A stretch of DNA of 64,000 nucleotides from Lysinibacillus capsici. Lineage in GTDB: Bacteria > Bacillota > Bacilli > Bacillales_A > Planococcaceae. A model generated the notes under the pieces. It worked only from the letters and a program-made list of their open reading frames with translations, was not told where the DNA came from and searched no databases. A program made the translations under genes and the position numbers. Within the stretch, counting starts at the first letter, position 1; every line of letters begins with the position of its first letter. The stretch spans positions 1-64,000 of the forward strand of contig NZ_PXXX01000008.1 in assembly GCF_003367505.1 (NCBI RefSeq). The letters run 5' to 3'. Below are positions 23,143 through 33,933 of this stretch, piece by piece.

Positions 23143-24243
23143 ATGGCATTAACAGCTGGAATCGTTGGTTTACCTAACGTTGGAAAATCAACATTATTTA
23201 ACGCAATAACAAAAGCGGGCGCATTGGCTGCAAACTATCCATTCGCAACGATTGATCCAAACGTTGGTATAGTTGAAGTACCTGATGCACGTTTAGATAA
23301 ATTAACAGAATTAGTGGTACCGAAAAAAACTGTGCCAACTGCATTTGAATTTACAGATATCGCTGGAATTGTTAAAGGTGCTTCCAAGGGTGAAGGATTA
23401 GGAAATAAGTTCCTAGCTCATATTCGTGAAGTAGACGCAATTTGTCAGGTAGTACGTTGTTTTGTAGACGAAAACATTACTCACGTTTCTGGTGCAGTAG
23501 ATCCAATTGACGATATTGAAGTTATTAATCTAGAGCTTGCACTAGCTGACTTAGAATCTGTGGATAAACGTTTACAACGAGTTAGCAAAATGGCGAAACA
23601 AAAAGATAAAGAGGCTATGATAGAAGAGCCAGTGCTTCTAAAAATTAAAGAGCAACTAGAAAACGGTAAACCAGCTAGAGCAGCTGAGCTATCAGATGAT
23701 GAATTAAAGGTAATTAAAGGTCTTCATCTACTAACAATTAAACCAATGCTTTATGTAGCAAACGTTTCAGAAGATGAAGTAGCAGATGCAGACAACAACG
23801 AGTATGTGAAAAAAGTACGTGAGTATGCATCCGCTGAAGGTGCACAGGTCATTACTATTTGTGCAAAAATCGAAGAAGAAATTTCTGAGTTAGATGATGA
23901 AGAAAAAGCTATGTTCTTAGAAGAATTAGGAATTAAAGAATCTGGTTTAGATCAACTAATTCGTACTTCTTATGACTTATTAGGACTAGCTACTTACTTC
24001 ACTGCAGGTGTACAGGAGGTACGTGCCTGGACGTTCCGTAAAGGAATGAAAGCACCTCAATGTGCAGGTATTATTCATACTGACTTTGAGCGCGGCTTTA
24101 TTCGTGCAGAAACAGTGGCATATGATGATCTTCTTGAGGCAGGTTCGCAAGCAGCGGCTAAGGAAGCTGGTAAAGTACGTCTTGAAGGTAAAGAATATGA
24201 AGTACAAGATGGCGATATTATGTTATTCCGCTTTAATGTATAA
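23143..24243 (+). CDS. ychF: redox-regulated ATPase YchF
   Basis: YchF (Ola1) is an Obg-family P-loop protein that prefers ATP and associates with ribosomes. The ATG at 23143 gives the conserved N-terminus MALTAGIVGLPNVGKSTLFN; an in-frame TTG at 23131 adds four residues. G3 appears as DIAGIVKGASKGEGLGNKF, and a C-terminal TGS domain ends in DGDIMLFRFNV. Confidence 0.97.
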   Translation: MALTAGIVGLPNVGKSTLFNAITKAGALAANYPFATIDPNVGIVEVPDARLDKLTELVVPKKTVPTAFEFTDIAGIVKGASKGEGLGNKFLAHIREVDAICQVVRCFVDENITHVSGAVDPIDDIEVINLELALADLESVDKRLQRVSKMAKQKDKEAMIEEPVLLKIKEQLENGKPARAAELSDDELKVIKGLHLLTIKPMLYVANVSEDEVADADNNEYVKKVREYASAEGAQVITICAKIEEEISELDDEEKAMFLEELGIKESGLDQLIRTSYDLLGLATYFTAGVQEVRAWTFRKGMKAPQCAGIIHTDFERGFIRAETVAYDDLLEAGSQAAAKEAGKVRLEGKEYEVQDGDIMLFRFNV

Positions 24244-24252
24244 AAAACTTAC

Positions 24253-24281
24253 AAGGGCAATCTAAAATGGTTGCCCTTTTT
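24253..24281 (+). terminator. intrinsic terminator after ychF
   Basis: The stem AAGGGCAA/TTGCCCTT is followed by T residues. Confidence 0.9.
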
Positions 24282-24328
24282 CGATTGCTTAGTTATCAGA
24301 ATTTTTAATGTATGGAGGCGACTTATGA

Positions 24329-25369
24329 ATGAATCCTGTGCAAATTAAGGAACGTGGTTTAGAGTTTGAGCAACTGGGGATGTTACCACAAGATGTCTTA
24401 GATTATATTTATGAACAACGATTATTCAAATTGTTCACTCCAAGAGAATTAGGTGGTATGGATTTAAATTTAGTAGAAGGTGTAAAGATATTTCAACAGA
24501 TGTCTGCACTTGATGGCAATTTTGGATGGCTCATTACTATTGGTACAGGTGGAAACGCATTTATTCCAACATTCAGTAAGGAAATTTGTGAAAAAATCTA
24601 TTCTCCTAAAGAAGCAGTTATAGCAGGTAGTGGATATCCAACAGGGATAGCTGTAAAAACAATTGGAGGCTATTATGTAACAGGGCAATGGAAGTATTGT
24701 AGTGGTTCTAATTATGCATCAACATTTACGATGAATTGTTTAATTGAAGAAGATGGTATCAAAACCGAAAAAATTATTAGCTGCTCAGTAAATCCACATG
24801 ATGTAGAAATTTTGAATGATTGGTCTGCAATGGGTTTAAAGGCAACAGCTAGTCATACAATCCGTGTAAACAATGTTTGGGTACCACAGGAAGCTACTTT
24901 TCAATTAGGGGTCATCAGAAATGATTATGGCAATTCAGTACATAGCTTTCCATTTACCACTTTTGCAGAGGCTTCTTTTTTAGGCGTTTGTCTTGGGATG
25001 ACAGAGAATTTTTTAGAAGAAGCTTTTGCTTTAATAAAGCAACGAAATCATGATGGAAGCAGAACTGAGCGAATTGGAGCCTTCCAATTTTTATTGATGC
25101 AGCAGCATAAACGTTTCAAGCAATGCGAGGAACAGTTTTATGCAACATTATCTGTCTTTTGGCAACAGCATCAAAAAGGTGAACAATTAACGGAAGAGGA
25201 ATTATCACAATTTACTCAATTGGCTAAGGATATAGCTGCTGCTTGCTTAGAGATAGCGAATAATTTAATACGCTGTCTTGGTATGGATGCTATTACAGAA
25301 ACATCTATGATTAACCGTATTTGGAGAAATTTATATACAGCAGCCCAGCATGGATTTTTAACTCCTTAA
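24329..25369 (+). CDS. acyl-CoA dehydrogenase family flavoprotein
   Basis: This 346-residue protein has the acyl-CoA dehydrogenase fold pattern. An N-terminal helical part contains FTPRELGGMDLNL, then a beta domain with ITIGTGGNAF and a C-terminal four-helix bundle with CLGMDAI. The sequence around WSAMGLKATASHTI resembles the flavin-dependent monooxygenase branch (HpaB/HsaA/DszC-like) as much as true fatty acyl-CoA dehydrogenases. The substrate cannot be told from sequence. It stands alone between two terminators. Confidence 0.75.
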   Translation: MNPVQIKERGLEFEQLGMLPQDVLDYIYEQRLFKLFTPRELGGMDLNLVEGVKIFQQMSALDGNFGWLITIGTGGNAFIPTFSKEICEKIYSPKEAVIAGSGYPTGIAVKTIGGYYVTGQWKYCSGSNYASTFTMNCLIEEDGIKTEKIISCSVNPHDVEILNDWSAMGLKATASHTIRVNNVWVPQEATFQLGVIRNDYGNSVHSFPFTTFAEASFLGVCLGMTENFLEEAFALIKQRNHDGSRTERIGAFQFLLMQQHKRFKQCEEQFYATLSVFWQQHQKGEQLTEEELSQFTQLAKDIAAACLEIANNLIRCLGMDAITETSMINRIWRNLYTAAQHGFLTP

Positions 25370-25375
25370 AGTATT

Positions 25376-25420
25376 AAATAGAATCTGTAGTTGTTCATTT
25401 CTAATCTACAGATTCTATTT
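25376..25420. terminator. bidirectional terminator
   Basis: A perfect 15-bp stem AAATAGAATCTGTAG/CTACAGATTCTATTT lies between the convergent acyl-CoA dehydrogenase-like and DUF3267 genes. Confidence 0.85.
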
Positions 25421-25437
25421 AATTATGTAGTCTTATT

Positions 25438-26007
25438 TTAATGATGATCCTTTTCCTGCAATAGATAAACATACAGCTTTGGTAATTTAGGATCATCCTG
25501 TACGATAGCATTACGTGGATATTTACGTAGCTCTTTATACATGGCAAAATCGCCTACAGCTCCAGCTATTAACACCGCCCCTATCAATATTAAAACAGTA
25601 CTGTTAAGATAAAACCCAACAATGGTTGGAAGTACTCCAGTCGTCCAGAATGGCAGTAATAAAGCTTTTTTCATAGCATGGTTGGGGAGAGGTTGCTCAG
25701 TAGTTGCATAGGCAATACCTTGCTCTAAATTTATGCCATATTTTAAAGCTTTAAAGGGAACTCTGCCAAAAATCATAAAGCCAATTAAATGAAAAGCCTC
25801 GTGTAGGATAATAAAAATTATATACAGCACAACAAATAGTGCTGTGCCACCAATCATCTTCCAAAAAGAAAAATGGAAATCTTTAAAGCAAATATATTGA
25901 ATGGCAATAAATAATATGACAAGACCACTTGTAATCACAAAATTGTCGATCATTAACTTCTTTAAATCTAATTCGATAACGATAGGCTCCTTATCGTTGG
26001 TTAACAT
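25438..26007 (-). CDS. DUF3267 zincin-like membrane protein
   Basis: This protein of about 190 residues has four hydrophobic segments and an HExxH motif, HEAFH, at the end of the second. This is the pattern of the DUF3267 family of putative membrane metalloproteases. The ATG at 26007 has AAAGGAG eight bases upstream, so the longer reading from 26046 is rejected. The substrate is unknown. Confidence 0.82.
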   Translation of the reverse strand: MLTNDKEPIVIELDLKKLMIDNFVITSGLVILFIAIQYICFKDFHFSFWKMIGGTALFVVLYIIFIILHEAFHLIGFMIFGRVPFKALKYGINLEQGIAYATTEQPLPNHAMKKALLLPFWTTGVLPTIVGFYLNSTVLILIGAVLIAGAVGDFAMYKELRKYPRNAIVQDDPKLPKLYVYLLQEKDHH

Positions 26008-26099
26008 GAAGGCACTCCTTTCATAGATAATGAAATATACTGCCATTATATAACGAATTATTAGTTTGTGACTTGAAAGACATGTACCTATATGTTACA

Positions 26100-26183
26100 A
26101 TTCATTGATGTGAGTAATAATTAATTACTTGCTCCTTGCTCCCTTAATTAGGAGAGCCTAAGTCCATAAGGAGGTGTAAACAG
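26100..26183 (+). promoter_or_regulatory. possible S6:S18 leader of rpsF-ssb-rpsR
   Basis: The leader contains CTCC/GGAG complementary blocks (26132-26157) and the conserved run TCCATAAGGAGGTG before rpsF. Related leaders in Firmicutes bind the S6:S18 dimer for autoregulation. The assignment rests on position and remembered resemblance, not on a folded model. Confidence 0.45.
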
Positions 26184-26471
26184 ATGAGAAAATACGAATT
26201 AATGTACATCGTACGTCCGAACATTGAAGACGAAGCGAAGAAAGCTTTAGTTGAACGTTTCAACGAAATGTTAACTTCTAACGGTGCAGAAGTCATCGAA
26301 TCAAAAGAGTGGGGCAAACGCCGCTTAGCTTATGAAATTCAAGACTTCCGCGAAGGTTACTACCAAATCGTAAAAGTAAACGCTACTTCAGATGCAATCA
26401 ACGAGTATACACGTCTTGCTAACATCAGCGAAGACATCATTCGCCACATTGCAGTTCGCGAAGAAGCTTAA
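26184..26471 (+). CDS. rpsF: 30S ribosomal protein S6
   Basis: At 95 residues this is a normal S6. It begins [17 protein letters not shown] and contains the conserved [18 protein letters not shown]. It heads the rpsF-ssb-rpsR operon. Confidence 0.98.
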   Translation: MRKYELMYIVRPNIEDEAKKALVERFNEMLTSNGAEVIESKEWGKRRLAYEIQDFREGYYQIVKVNATSDAINEYTRLANISEDIIRHIAVREEA

Positions 26472-26514
26472 TAATTAATTTTTTACAAAACGCTGAAAAG
26501 GAGGTTGTATTCTG

Positions 26515-27081
26515 ATGATTAACCGTGTCGTATTAGTTGGAAGACTAACAAAAGATCCTGAGCTACGTTATACACCGAATGGAGTTGCGTCTACAAGATT
26601 TACAGTAGCTGTAAACCGTGCATTCTCAAATCAACAAGGTGAACGCGAAGCTGATTTCATTAGCTGTGTTGCTTGGCGTAAACAGGCTGAAAACCTAGCG
26701 AACTTCATGCGAAAAGGAAGTTTAATTGGGGTAGAAGGTCGTATCCAGACAGGCAGTTATGAAGGACAAGATGGTAAGCGAGTATACACAACAGATGTCG
26801 TGGCGGATAGCGTACAGTTTTTAGAACCCCGTAATGGTAGCGGTGCTCCTGCTCCTCAATATGGTGGACAAACTTACGGTAATAACCAACCGTCATATGG
26901 CGGTGGTCAACCACAACAACAGTTTAGTGGCGCTATGCCAGGGCAGGGTTCCTATGGCGGCGATTCGTATCAGCAAAATCAACCACCTATGAATCAGCCG
27001 AATTATACACGTGTAGATGAGGATCCATTTGCGAATAGCAAAGGGCCAATAGAAGTATCTGAGGATGATCTTCCATTCTAA
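26515..27081 (+). CDS. ssb: single-stranded DNA-binding protein
   Basis: The 188 residues comprise an OB fold (about residues 1-110: [20 protein letters not shown], then [15 protein letters not shown]). A Gly/Gln/Asn-rich linker follows, and the acidic C-terminal tip is DDLPF, which binds partner proteins. It lies between rpsF and rpsR as in all Bacillales. Confidence 0.98.
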   Translation: MINRVVLVGRLTKDPELRYTPNGVASTRFTVAVNRAFSNQQGEREADFISCVAWRKQAENLANFMRKGSLIGVEGRIQTGSYEGQDGKRVYTTDVVADSVQFLEPRNGSGAPAPQYGGQTYGNNQPSYGGGQPQQQFSGAMPGQGSYGGDSYQQNQPPMNQPNYTRVDEDPFANSKGPIEVSEDDLPF

Positions 27082-27121
27082 TGCTTCTAAATGATAAAAA
27101 AAGATAAGGAGGAGACACACT

Positions 27122-27358
27122 ATGGCACCACGTCGCGGAGGCCGCAAACGCCGTAAAGTTTGCTACTTCACTGCTAATAACATTACGCATATCGACTATA
27201 AAGATGTAGATTTATTAAAAAAATTCATCTCTGAGCGCGGTAAAATTTTACCACGTCGCGTAACTGGCACTAGCGCTAAGTACCAACGTAAATTAACTTC
27301 AGCTATCAAAGTATCTCGTATCATGGGATTACTTCCATTCGTAGCAGAAGATAAATAA
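27122..27358 (+). CDS. rpsR: 30S ribosomal protein S18
   Basis: This 78-residue basic protein has [12 protein letters not shown] and the conserved [22 protein letters not shown] precedes the ATG. It forms a dimer with S6 on the ribosome platform. Confidence 0.98.
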   Translation: MAPRRGGRKRRKVCYFTANNITHIDYKDVDLLKKFISERGKILPRRVTGTSAKYQRKLTSAIKVSRIMGLLPFVAEDK

Positions 27359-27401
27359 GATTGATGACGTTAAGGTAACTGACCTTACATCAATTTTAAC
27401 T

Positions 27402-27443
27402 ACCAGCATATTACGATATTCGTATCGGTATGCTGGTTTTTTG
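27402..27443 (+). terminator. intrinsic terminator after rpsR
   Basis: The stem ACCAGCATA/TATGCTGGT is followed by TTTTT. Confidence 0.9.
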
Positions 27444-27607
27444 TTATGGTTAAAAAGAAAATTATCAGCTAGTTAGGTAAAAGTTCGAATTAAAATTGAA
27501 AAAATAATGACAATGTACATAGTGATCTAAGTGATTTTTGTTCAATACTATGAAAAAATGGTACAATAAAGGGTAGTAAGTTTGACTGAAAAAAAGGAAG
27601 GTTTTCA

Positions 27608-28549
27608 ATGCCGAATAATCAAACAAAAGCGCTTGTACAAGGCTCAATGATGGTTGCACTTTTTACAATTTTGATGCTAATTTCTGCATATGTACCATTC
27701 ATCTTTATAGTAGCTTTATTATTCGCTCCACTACCGATTGCTTGGTATAGCGCAAATTACAAGCGTTCCACATCAATACTCGTAGCAATAGTAGGCTGTA
27801 TCCTAACCACTATAACGAGTGGAATATCCATGCTGCCATTTGCCTTTATTTTAGGGCTAGTAGGTGTCGTTATGGGTAACGCCATTTATTTGAAGAAGAG
27901 TAAGCTTTATTTATTTATGTCAACGGGGATTGCTAATCTCCTTTCGATGGCAATTGTTTATGTTGCTTATGTAAAGCTTTCAGGGATTGACTTCATAAGC
28001 ATGAGTTTAGAGATGGCACGTAAAAATTATGAGCAATCTAATGAATTTGCGAAGAATGTAACAGGCCAAGTAGCCATTAATCCAGAGCAGCTTGAGGCAA
28101 TGTTTAAAACAATTGAACTGACTATGCCTGCAACGATAACAATCTCAGCATTTTTTGCTGCATTTATTATCATTACAGTCAATTTACCAGCTCTAAAACG
28201 ACTAGGGGTAGATGTTCCAAAATTTGCTCCATTCCAAAATATGAGATTACCACGCTCTATTTTATGGTATTACATGATCATTTTATGTATTAATTTATTC
28301 ATGCGTCCTGAGGCTGGCTCTACGCTAGATATTATTGTATTAAATGTTTCTTATATTTTATGGTTGTTACTGATTTTACAAGGAATATCTTTTATCCATT
28401 ATTTTATCTCTAAAAAGGGGATGCCAAATGGAGTTAAATGGGTAGCAACTTTATTAGCAATTCCATTATCATCCTTTATGATCTTACTCGGTATTGTTGA
28501 TTTAGGTTTTGACGTACGTTCACTTGTAAAGGGGAAGACTAAAGAATAA
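27608..28549 (+). CDS. yybS: DUF2232 membrane protein YybS
   Basis: This 313-residue protein has about eight hydrophobic segments and matches the DUF2232 family by position and by its N-terminal SMMVALFTILMLISAYVPF. The family resembles membrane components of ECF-type uptake or sporulation-linked transporters, but the function is not established. It lies 13 bases before gdpP and is likely cotranscribed with it. Confidence 0.85.
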   Translation: MPNNQTKALVQGSMMVALFTILMLISAYVPFIFIVALLFAPLPIAWYSANYKRSTSILVAIVGCILTTITSGISMLPFAFILGLVGVVMGNAIYLKKSKLYLFMSTGIANLLSMAIVYVAYVKLSGIDFISMSLEMARKNYEQSNEFAKNVTGQVAINPEQLEAMFKTIELTMPATITISAFFAAFIIITVNLPALKRLGVDVPKFAPFQNMRLPRSILWYYMIILCINLFMRPEAGSTLDIIVLNVSYILWLLLILQGISFIHYFISKKGMPNGVKWVATLLAIPLSSFMILLGIVDLGFDVRSLVKGKTKE

Positions 28550-28562
28550 GGGGCTGATTGTA

Positions 28563-30533
28563 ATGGGGACATTTAGAAAACGACCAATTCGCTATCCGCT
28601 TTTTGTTCTTTCCATATTTGGAACTGTGACGTTCGTGCTTCTATGTATTTGGAATATCGGGATAGGTATCGGTTATGGTGTAGGTTTTGTTTTACTGATG
28701 GCCTACACATGGAAAGTAGAGAAGATAGCTTTTGAGGAAACAGAAAAGCACATTGAATCTATCTCCTTCCGTATGAAAAAAGTAGGGGAAGAGGCACTGC
28801 TTGAAATGCCAATTGGGATACTGCTGGTTAATGAGCAGTATGAAATCGAATGGTCTAATCCATATATGCAAGGCATTTTAAATATGGAATCATTAGTTGG
28901 AGAAGGTATTGTAAATATATCTGATGACATCTATGTATTAATGAAGACCGAGGAGACTAATGAGGCGACGATTACACTACGTGATCGGAAATATCGTGTT
29001 TATTATAAAAAAGAGGAACGACTACTGTATTTCTTTGATATAACTGAACAGATTGCCATTGAAAAGCAATACTATGCAGACCGTACAGTAATCGCTATAT
29101 TGTTTGTCGATAATTACGATGAAATCACGCAAGCCATGGACGATCAACCACGTAGTTTAACCAACACAATGGTTACTTCAATTGTCAATGAATGGGCTGC
29201 AGAGCATGGTGTATTTGTCAAACGAATATCATCAGATCGTTTCTTAGCAGTCTTAAATGAATCCATTTTAACGGAGCTAGAAAAGAAAAAATTTGCTATA
29301 TTAGATACCATTCGAGAAAAAACAGCTCAAAAGAATTTATCATTAACATTAAGTATTGGTGTAGGAGCTGGATCATCCTCATTAGTGGAGCTTGGTGAGT
29401 TGGCACAATCCAGTCTTGATCTTGTATTAGGACGGGGTGGAGACCAAGTAGCGATAAAGCAACCTACTGGAAAACTTAAATTCTATGGTGGAAAAACAAA
29501 TCCAGTCGAAAAACGTACACGTGTTAGAGCGCGCGTTATTTCACATGCATTACGCGATTTAATTCAAGACAGTGACCAAGTGTTTGTTATGGGACATAAA
29601 AATCCTGACATGGACTCCATTGGTGCTTCTGTAGGTGTACGGAAAATGGCACAAATGAATGATGTAAAGGGTTATGTCATTATCAATTTTGATGAATTAA
29701 ATGGTAGCGTTACACGATTAATGAATGAAATAGAGAGTAAATCAGATTTCTATGAAAATTTCCTTACACCAGAGGAAGCCGCTGGTAAAATGACTGAGAA
29801 ATCGTTGCTCGTTATTGTTGATACACATAAGCCGAATTTAGTAATTGATGCACACCTATTGAAATTAGCTGAAAAGGTGGTTGTAATCGACCATCATCGT
29901 CGAAGTGAGGACTTTATCGAAAATCCTACACTCGTTTATATGGAGCCATATGCGTCATCCACAGCAGAGCTAGTGACAGAGTTACTAGAATATCAGCCGA
30001 AGCGTGCAAAAATTAATATGCTAGAAGCTACTGCATTACTAGCGGGTATTATCGTTGATACCAAAAGCTTTACACTTCGAACAGGAGCACGTACATTTGA
30101 AGCAGCTTCTTACTTACGAACAAATGGTGCCGATACAGTATTGGTCCAACGTCTCTTGAAGGAGGACGTGGACACATATATAGAGCGCTCCAAAATTGTG
30201 CAAACAGTTAAGTTCGTAAAACCAGGAGTAGCTGTTGCTGTAGGTGAGGAATCAAAAGTGTATGACTCTGTCTTAATTGCGCAAACAGCCGATATATTAC
30301 TAACGATGAAGGATGTTAGTGCATCCTTTGTCATTGCACATCGGGCAGATGGCAAAATTGGTATAAGTGCACGATCACTTGGCGAGGTCAATGTACAGCT
30401 AATTATGGAGAGGCTTGGCGGCGGTGGACATTTAACGAATGCTGCCTGCCAAATAGATGCTAAATCCATCGATGGTGTGAAAAAACATTTAGAAGAGGCC
30501 ATAAATGAGGTCTTTGAAGGGAGTTCTGACTAA
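28563..30533 (+). CDS. gdpP: cyclic-di-AMP phosphodiesterase GdpP
   Basis: This 656-residue membrane enzyme lowers c-di-AMP. Two N-terminal helices are followed by a PAS-like domain (about residues 80-165), a degenerate GGDEF domain, and a DHH-DHHA1 phosphodiesterase. The catalytic part has [13 protein letters not shown] and VIDHHRR, and the DHHA1 glycine loop is [10 protein letters not shown]. Its last base overlaps the rplI start (TAATG). Loss-of-function mutations raise beta-lactam tolerance in other Firmicutes; this copy looks intact. Confidence 0.96.
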   Translation: MGTFRKRPIRYPLFVLSIFGTVTFVLLCIWNIGIGIGYGVGFVLLMAYTWKVEKIAFEETEKHIESISFRMKKVGEEALLEMPIGILLVNEQYEIEWSNPYMQGILNMESLVGEGIVNISDDIYVLMKTEETNEATITLRDRKYRVYYKKEERLLYFFDITEQIAIEKQYYADRTVIAILFVDNYDEITQAMDDQPRSLTNTMVTSIVNEWAAEHGVFVKRISSDRFLAVLNESILTELEKKKFAILDTIREKTAQKNLSLTLSIGVGAGSSSLVELGELAQSSLDLVLGRGGDQVAIKQPTGKLKFYGGKTNPVEKRTRVRARVISHALRDLIQDSDQVFVMGHKNPDMDSIGASVGVRKMAQMNDVKGYVIINFDELNGSVTRLMNEIESKSDFYENFLTPEEAAGKMTEKSLLVIVDTHKPNLVIDAHLLKLAEKVVVIDHHRRSEDFIENPTLVYMEPYASSTAELVTELLEYQPKRAKINMLEATALLAGIIVDTKSFTLRTGARTFEAASYLRTNGADTVLVQRLLKEDVDTYIERSKIVQTVKFVKPGVAVAVGEESKVYDSVLIAQTADILLTMKDVSASFVIAHRADGKIGISARSLGEVNVQLIMERLGGGGHLTNAACQIDAKSIDGVKKHLEEAINEVFEGSSD

Positions 30534-30979
30534 TGAAAGTAGTATTTTTAAAAGACGTTAAAGGAAAAGGAAAAAAAGGTGAAATTAAAAACGTAGCTGA
30601 TGGCTATGCACAAAATTTCTTAATCAAGAATGGCTATGCAGCGGAAGCAAATGCGCAAGCTTTAAGCCAAATAGAGGGGCAAAAGAAATTAGAGGCCAAA
30701 AATGCTGCTGCCGAATTAGCTGAAGCACAAGCATTAAAGGAAAAAGTAGAAGCACTAACAGTTGAGCTAAAAGCAAAATCAGGTGATGGTGGCCGCTTAT
30801 TTGGCTCAGTATCTACAAAGCAAATTGCTGATGCATTACAAAAAGTGCACGGCATTAAAATTGACAAACGTAAAATGACTTTACCTGATGGGATTCGTTC
30901 ACTTGGCTTTACAAATGTTCCTGTAAAACTACATCATGAAGTATCAGCAACGTTAAAAGTACATGTAACGGAAGAATAA
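30533..30979 (+). CDS. rplI: 50S ribosomal protein L9
   Basis: This 148-residue protein begins [20 protein letters not shown] and has the long central helix and C-terminal domain of L9. It lies between gdpP and the helicase gene, the usual Bacillales order. Confidence 0.98.
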   Translation: MKVVFLKDVKGKGKKGEIKNVADGYAQNFLIKNGYAAEANAQALSQIEGQKKLEAKNAAAELAEAQALKEKVEALTVELKAKSGDGGRLFGSVSTKQIADALQKVHGIKIDKRKMTLPDGIRSLGFTNVPVKLHHEVSATLKVHVTEE

Positions 30980-30992
30980 GGAGCGACAATCC

Positions 30993-32354
30993 ATGAGTGA
31001 ACCGATGATGGACCGCGTTCCACCGCATAACCGGGAGGCGGAGCAATCGGTTATCGGTGCTATCTTCCTTGAGCCACAGGCATTAATAACAGCATCAGAA
31101 ATTTTATTGGCAGATGATTTTTATTTAAATGCCCATAAGAAAATTTTCGAAACGATGTTGCGCTTGAGTGATCAAGGAAAAGCGATAGATGTTGTAACAG
31201 TTACAGAAGAATTATCAGCTAAAAAAGAGATTGAGGACGTTGGCGGGCTTTCTTATTTACTAGAGCTCGCCAATGCTGTCCCTACAGCTGCCAATGTCGC
31301 TCATTATGCCAAAATCGTTGAGGAAAAGGCCCTCTTACGTCGATTGATTCGAGTGGCTACGAAAATTGTCGAGGACGGCTATACCCGTGAAGACGAAGTA
31401 GAGGCATTATTAGGCGAGGCAGAGAAGAAAATGATGGAGGTTGCCAATCGAAAGAATGCAGGTGACTTTAAGCATGTTAAAGATGTGCTAGTGGAAACTT
31501 TCGATAATATTGAGCAACTGCAATCACAAAAGGGAGAAGTAACAGGTATCCCGACTGGTTTCCGTGATTTAGATAACATTACTGCAGGCTTTCAACGCAA
31601 TGATTTAATCATTGTTGCTGCTCGTCCATCTGTAGGGAAAACAGCCTTTGCATTGAATGTTGCGCAAAGTGTTGCTGTACAAGCTCGTGAAAATGTTGCA
31701 ATCTTTTCTTTAGAGATGGGTGCAGAGCAACTGGTCATGCGTATGCTTTGTGCAGAAGGAAATATAGATGCACAAGTTTTACGTACAGGTGCTTTAACTA
31801 CAGAAGATTGGGGTAAACTAACTATGGCAATGGGTAGTTTATCGAATTCAGGGATTTTTATTGATGATACTCCAGGTGTACGTATCAATGAAATCCGTGC
31901 AAAATGTCGTCGTTTAGCTCAGGAGAATGGACTAGGAATGATCTTAATTGATTATTTACAGTTGATTCAGGGGAGCGGCAAGCCAGGAGAAAACCGTCAG
32001 CAAGAGGTATCAGAGATTTCCCGTTCTTTAAAGGGATTAGCCCGTGAATTAAAGGTACCTGTTATTGCGTTATCACAGTTATCTCGTGGTGTTGAGCAAC
32101 GACAAGATAAACGGCCAATGATGAGTGACTTACGTGAATCGGGAAGTATTGAGCAAGATGCTGATATTGTTGCGTTTTTATACCGTGATGATTATTACGA
32201 TAAAGAATCTGAGAATAAAAATATGATCGAAATTATCATTGCGAAACAACGTAATGGTCCAACAGGAACTGTTACATTGGCCTTTAAAAAAGAATTCAAT
32301 AAATTCATTAATGTGGATTGGTCACAAATGCCACCTCCACCGCCACGTGATTAG
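30993..32354 (+). CDS. dnaB: replicative DNA helicase (DnaC in B. subtilis naming)
   Basis: The 453-residue hexameric helicase unwinds DNA at the fork. The N-terminal domain begins VPPHNREAEQSVIGAIFL. The RecA-like domain has Walker A ARPSVGKTAFALN, Walker B ILIDYLQLI and the arginine-rich SDLRESGSIEQDADIV. Confidence 0.97.
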   Translation: MSEPMMDRVPPHNREAEQSVIGAIFLEPQALITASEILLADDFYLNAHKKIFETMLRLSDQGKAIDVVTVTEELSAKKEIEDVGGLSYLLELANAVPTAANVAHYAKIVEEKALLRRLIRVATKIVEDGYTREDEVEALLGEAEKKMMEVANRKNAGDFKHVKDVLVETFDNIEQLQSQKGEVTGIPTGFRDLDNITAGFQRNDLIIVAARPSVGKTAFALNVAQSVAVQARENVAIFSLEMGAEQLVMRMLCAEGNIDAQVLRTGALTTEDWGKLTMAMGSLSNSGIFIDDTPGVRINEIRAKCRRLAQENGLGMILIDYLQLIQGSGKPGENRQQEVSEISRSLKGLARELKVPVIALSQLSRGVEQRQDKRPMMSDLRESGSIEQDADIVAFLYRDDYYDKESENKNMIEIIIAKQRNGPTGTVTLAFKKEFNKFINVDWSQMPPPPPRD

Positions 32355-32457
32355 TCAAGTTACTCGTCATTCAGATAAGTTGCCTATTAGTAATGAAATA
32401 TTACCCTTAGATTAAATTAATCTGAATGTTCGATAATATTCATACCATTCTGTTATT

Positions 32458-32505
32458 AAACACGAACGTTGAATCAGATTTTTTGATTTTATGTTCGTGT
32501 TTTTT
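32458..32505 (+). terminator. intrinsic terminator after the helicase gene
   Basis: The stem AACACGAAC/GTTCGTGTT with an AT-rich loop is followed by TTTTT. Confidence 0.85.
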
Positions 32506-32598
32506 CGCTATTTTTTATTGACGAGTTGTTTCTATCATTGTTACAATAATTGAGGCTTGAAAATTGAGATACAAAGGTATCTAACGGAGGTGCTGATT

Positions 32599-33888
32599 AT
32601 GACATCAGTAGTAGTTGTAGGAACACAGTGGGGAGACGAAGGAAAAGGTAAAATTACAGATTTCCTTTCGCACAAAGCCGATGCCATCGCTCGTTTTGCC
32701 GGTGGAGATAATGCAGGACATACCATTAAAATTGATGGTGAAACTTATAAATTACATTTAATTCCATCAGGGATCTTCTATAAAGATAAAACTTCAGTAA
32801 TTGGTAATGGATTAGTTGTGAATCCAAAATCATTAGTAACAGAGCTTAAAGGTTTACAAGAGCGTGGTATTAATACAGATAATCTACGTATTTCTAATCG
32901 TGCACATGTGATTTTGCCTTATCATATTAAACAAGATATTGCGGATGAAGAAAGTCGTGGAGACAATAAAATCGGCACAACTTGTAAAGGTATTGGACCT
33001 TGTTATCAAGATAAAGTAGCACGTATTGGGATCCGTATGGCTGACTTACTTGATAAGGAAATCTTTGAGGAAAAACTACGTCATAATTTAGCCATTAAAA
33101 ATAAGTTATTTGAGAAATTCTATGAAGTTGAAGGCGTAACATTCGAAGAAATTTTCGAGGAATACTATGGTTACGGACAAGAAATTGCTAAGTATGTTAC
33201 GGACACGTCTAAAATTTTGAACGATGTCCTTGATGAGGGCGGTAAAGTGCTATTCGAAGGTGCACAAGGAATTTTACTTGATGTCGATCAAGGTACGTAT
33301 CCATATGTAACATCTTCAAATCCTGTTGCTGGGGGAGTAGCGATTGGTGCAGGTGTTGGGCCATCACGCGTAACAAGCGTTATTGGTGTATCTAAGGCCT
33401 ATACATCTCGAGTAGGAGATGGACCATTCCCAACGGAGTTGTTCGATGAAGTAGGCCAACAAATTCGTGAGGTTGGTCGCGAATATGGTACAACAACAGG
33501 TCGTCCACGTCGTGTAGGCTGGTTCGACACAGTCGTTGTTCGTCACTCACGCCGTGTAAGTGGCATTACTCATCTTGCTCTTAACTCTATCGATGTTTTA
33601 TCGGGCTTAGAAACAGTAAAAATTTGTACAGCCTATAACTATAAAGGTGAAACAATCACAGAGTATCCAGCAAACCTTCATATTATTGAACAATGTGAGC
33701 CGATTTATGAGGAGCTTCCAGGCTGGTCTGAAGATGTAACAAGCTGCAGAACTTTAGAAGAGCTACCTGAAAATGCACGCCGCTATGTGGAGCGTATCAG
33801 CGAACTAACGGGCATTCAAATTGCTACTTTCTCTGTTGGACCTGCACGTGAGCAAACAAACGTGTTAGTGGACGTTTGGGAAGCATAA
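32599..33888 (+). CDS. purA: adenylosuccinate synthetase
   Basis: PurA joins IMP and aspartate using GTP, the first committed step to AMP. The ATG at 32599 follows CGGAGGTG and gives the standard N-terminus [19 protein letters not shown]; an upstream in-frame ATG at 32557 is rejected. The 429 residues include the IMP-binding loop GDNAGHTI and [13 protein letters not shown]. Confidence 0.98.
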   Translation: MTSVVVVGTQWGDEGKGKITDFLSHKADAIARFAGGDNAGHTIKIDGETYKLHLIPSGIFYKDKTSVIGNGLVVNPKSLVTELKGLQERGINTDNLRISNRAHVILPYHIKQDIADEESRGDNKIGTTCKGIGPCYQDKVARIGIRMADLLDKEIFEEKLRHNLAIKNKLFEKFYEVEGVTFEEIFEEYYGYGQEIAKYVTDTSKILNDVLDEGGKVLFEGAQGILLDVDQGTYPYVTSSNPVAGGVAIGAGVGPSRVTSVIGVSKAYTSRVGDGPFPTELFDEVGQQIREVGREYGTTTGRPRRVGWFDTVVVRHSRRVSGITHLALNSIDVLSGLETVKICTAYNYKGETITEYPANLHIIEQCEPIYEELPGWSEDVTSCRTLEELPENARRYVERISELTGIQIATFSVGPAREQTNVLVDVWEA

Positions 33889-33900
33889 TAAAATAAAATG

Positions 33901-33933
33901 AAAGGGCGTGCCAAATGCGGCATGCCCTTTTTT
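33901..33933. terminator. terminator between purA and the YitT-family gene
   Basis: The stem AAAGGGCGTGCC/GGCATGCCCTTT (one G:T pair) is followed by T on the plus strand. It ends at the stop codon of the convergent gene and is probably bidirectional. Confidence 0.85.

Noticed and set aside
32018-32031. Possible Noc site in the helicase gene (ATTTCCCGTTCTTT)
   Set aside because: Only the left half matches; the palindrome is missing.
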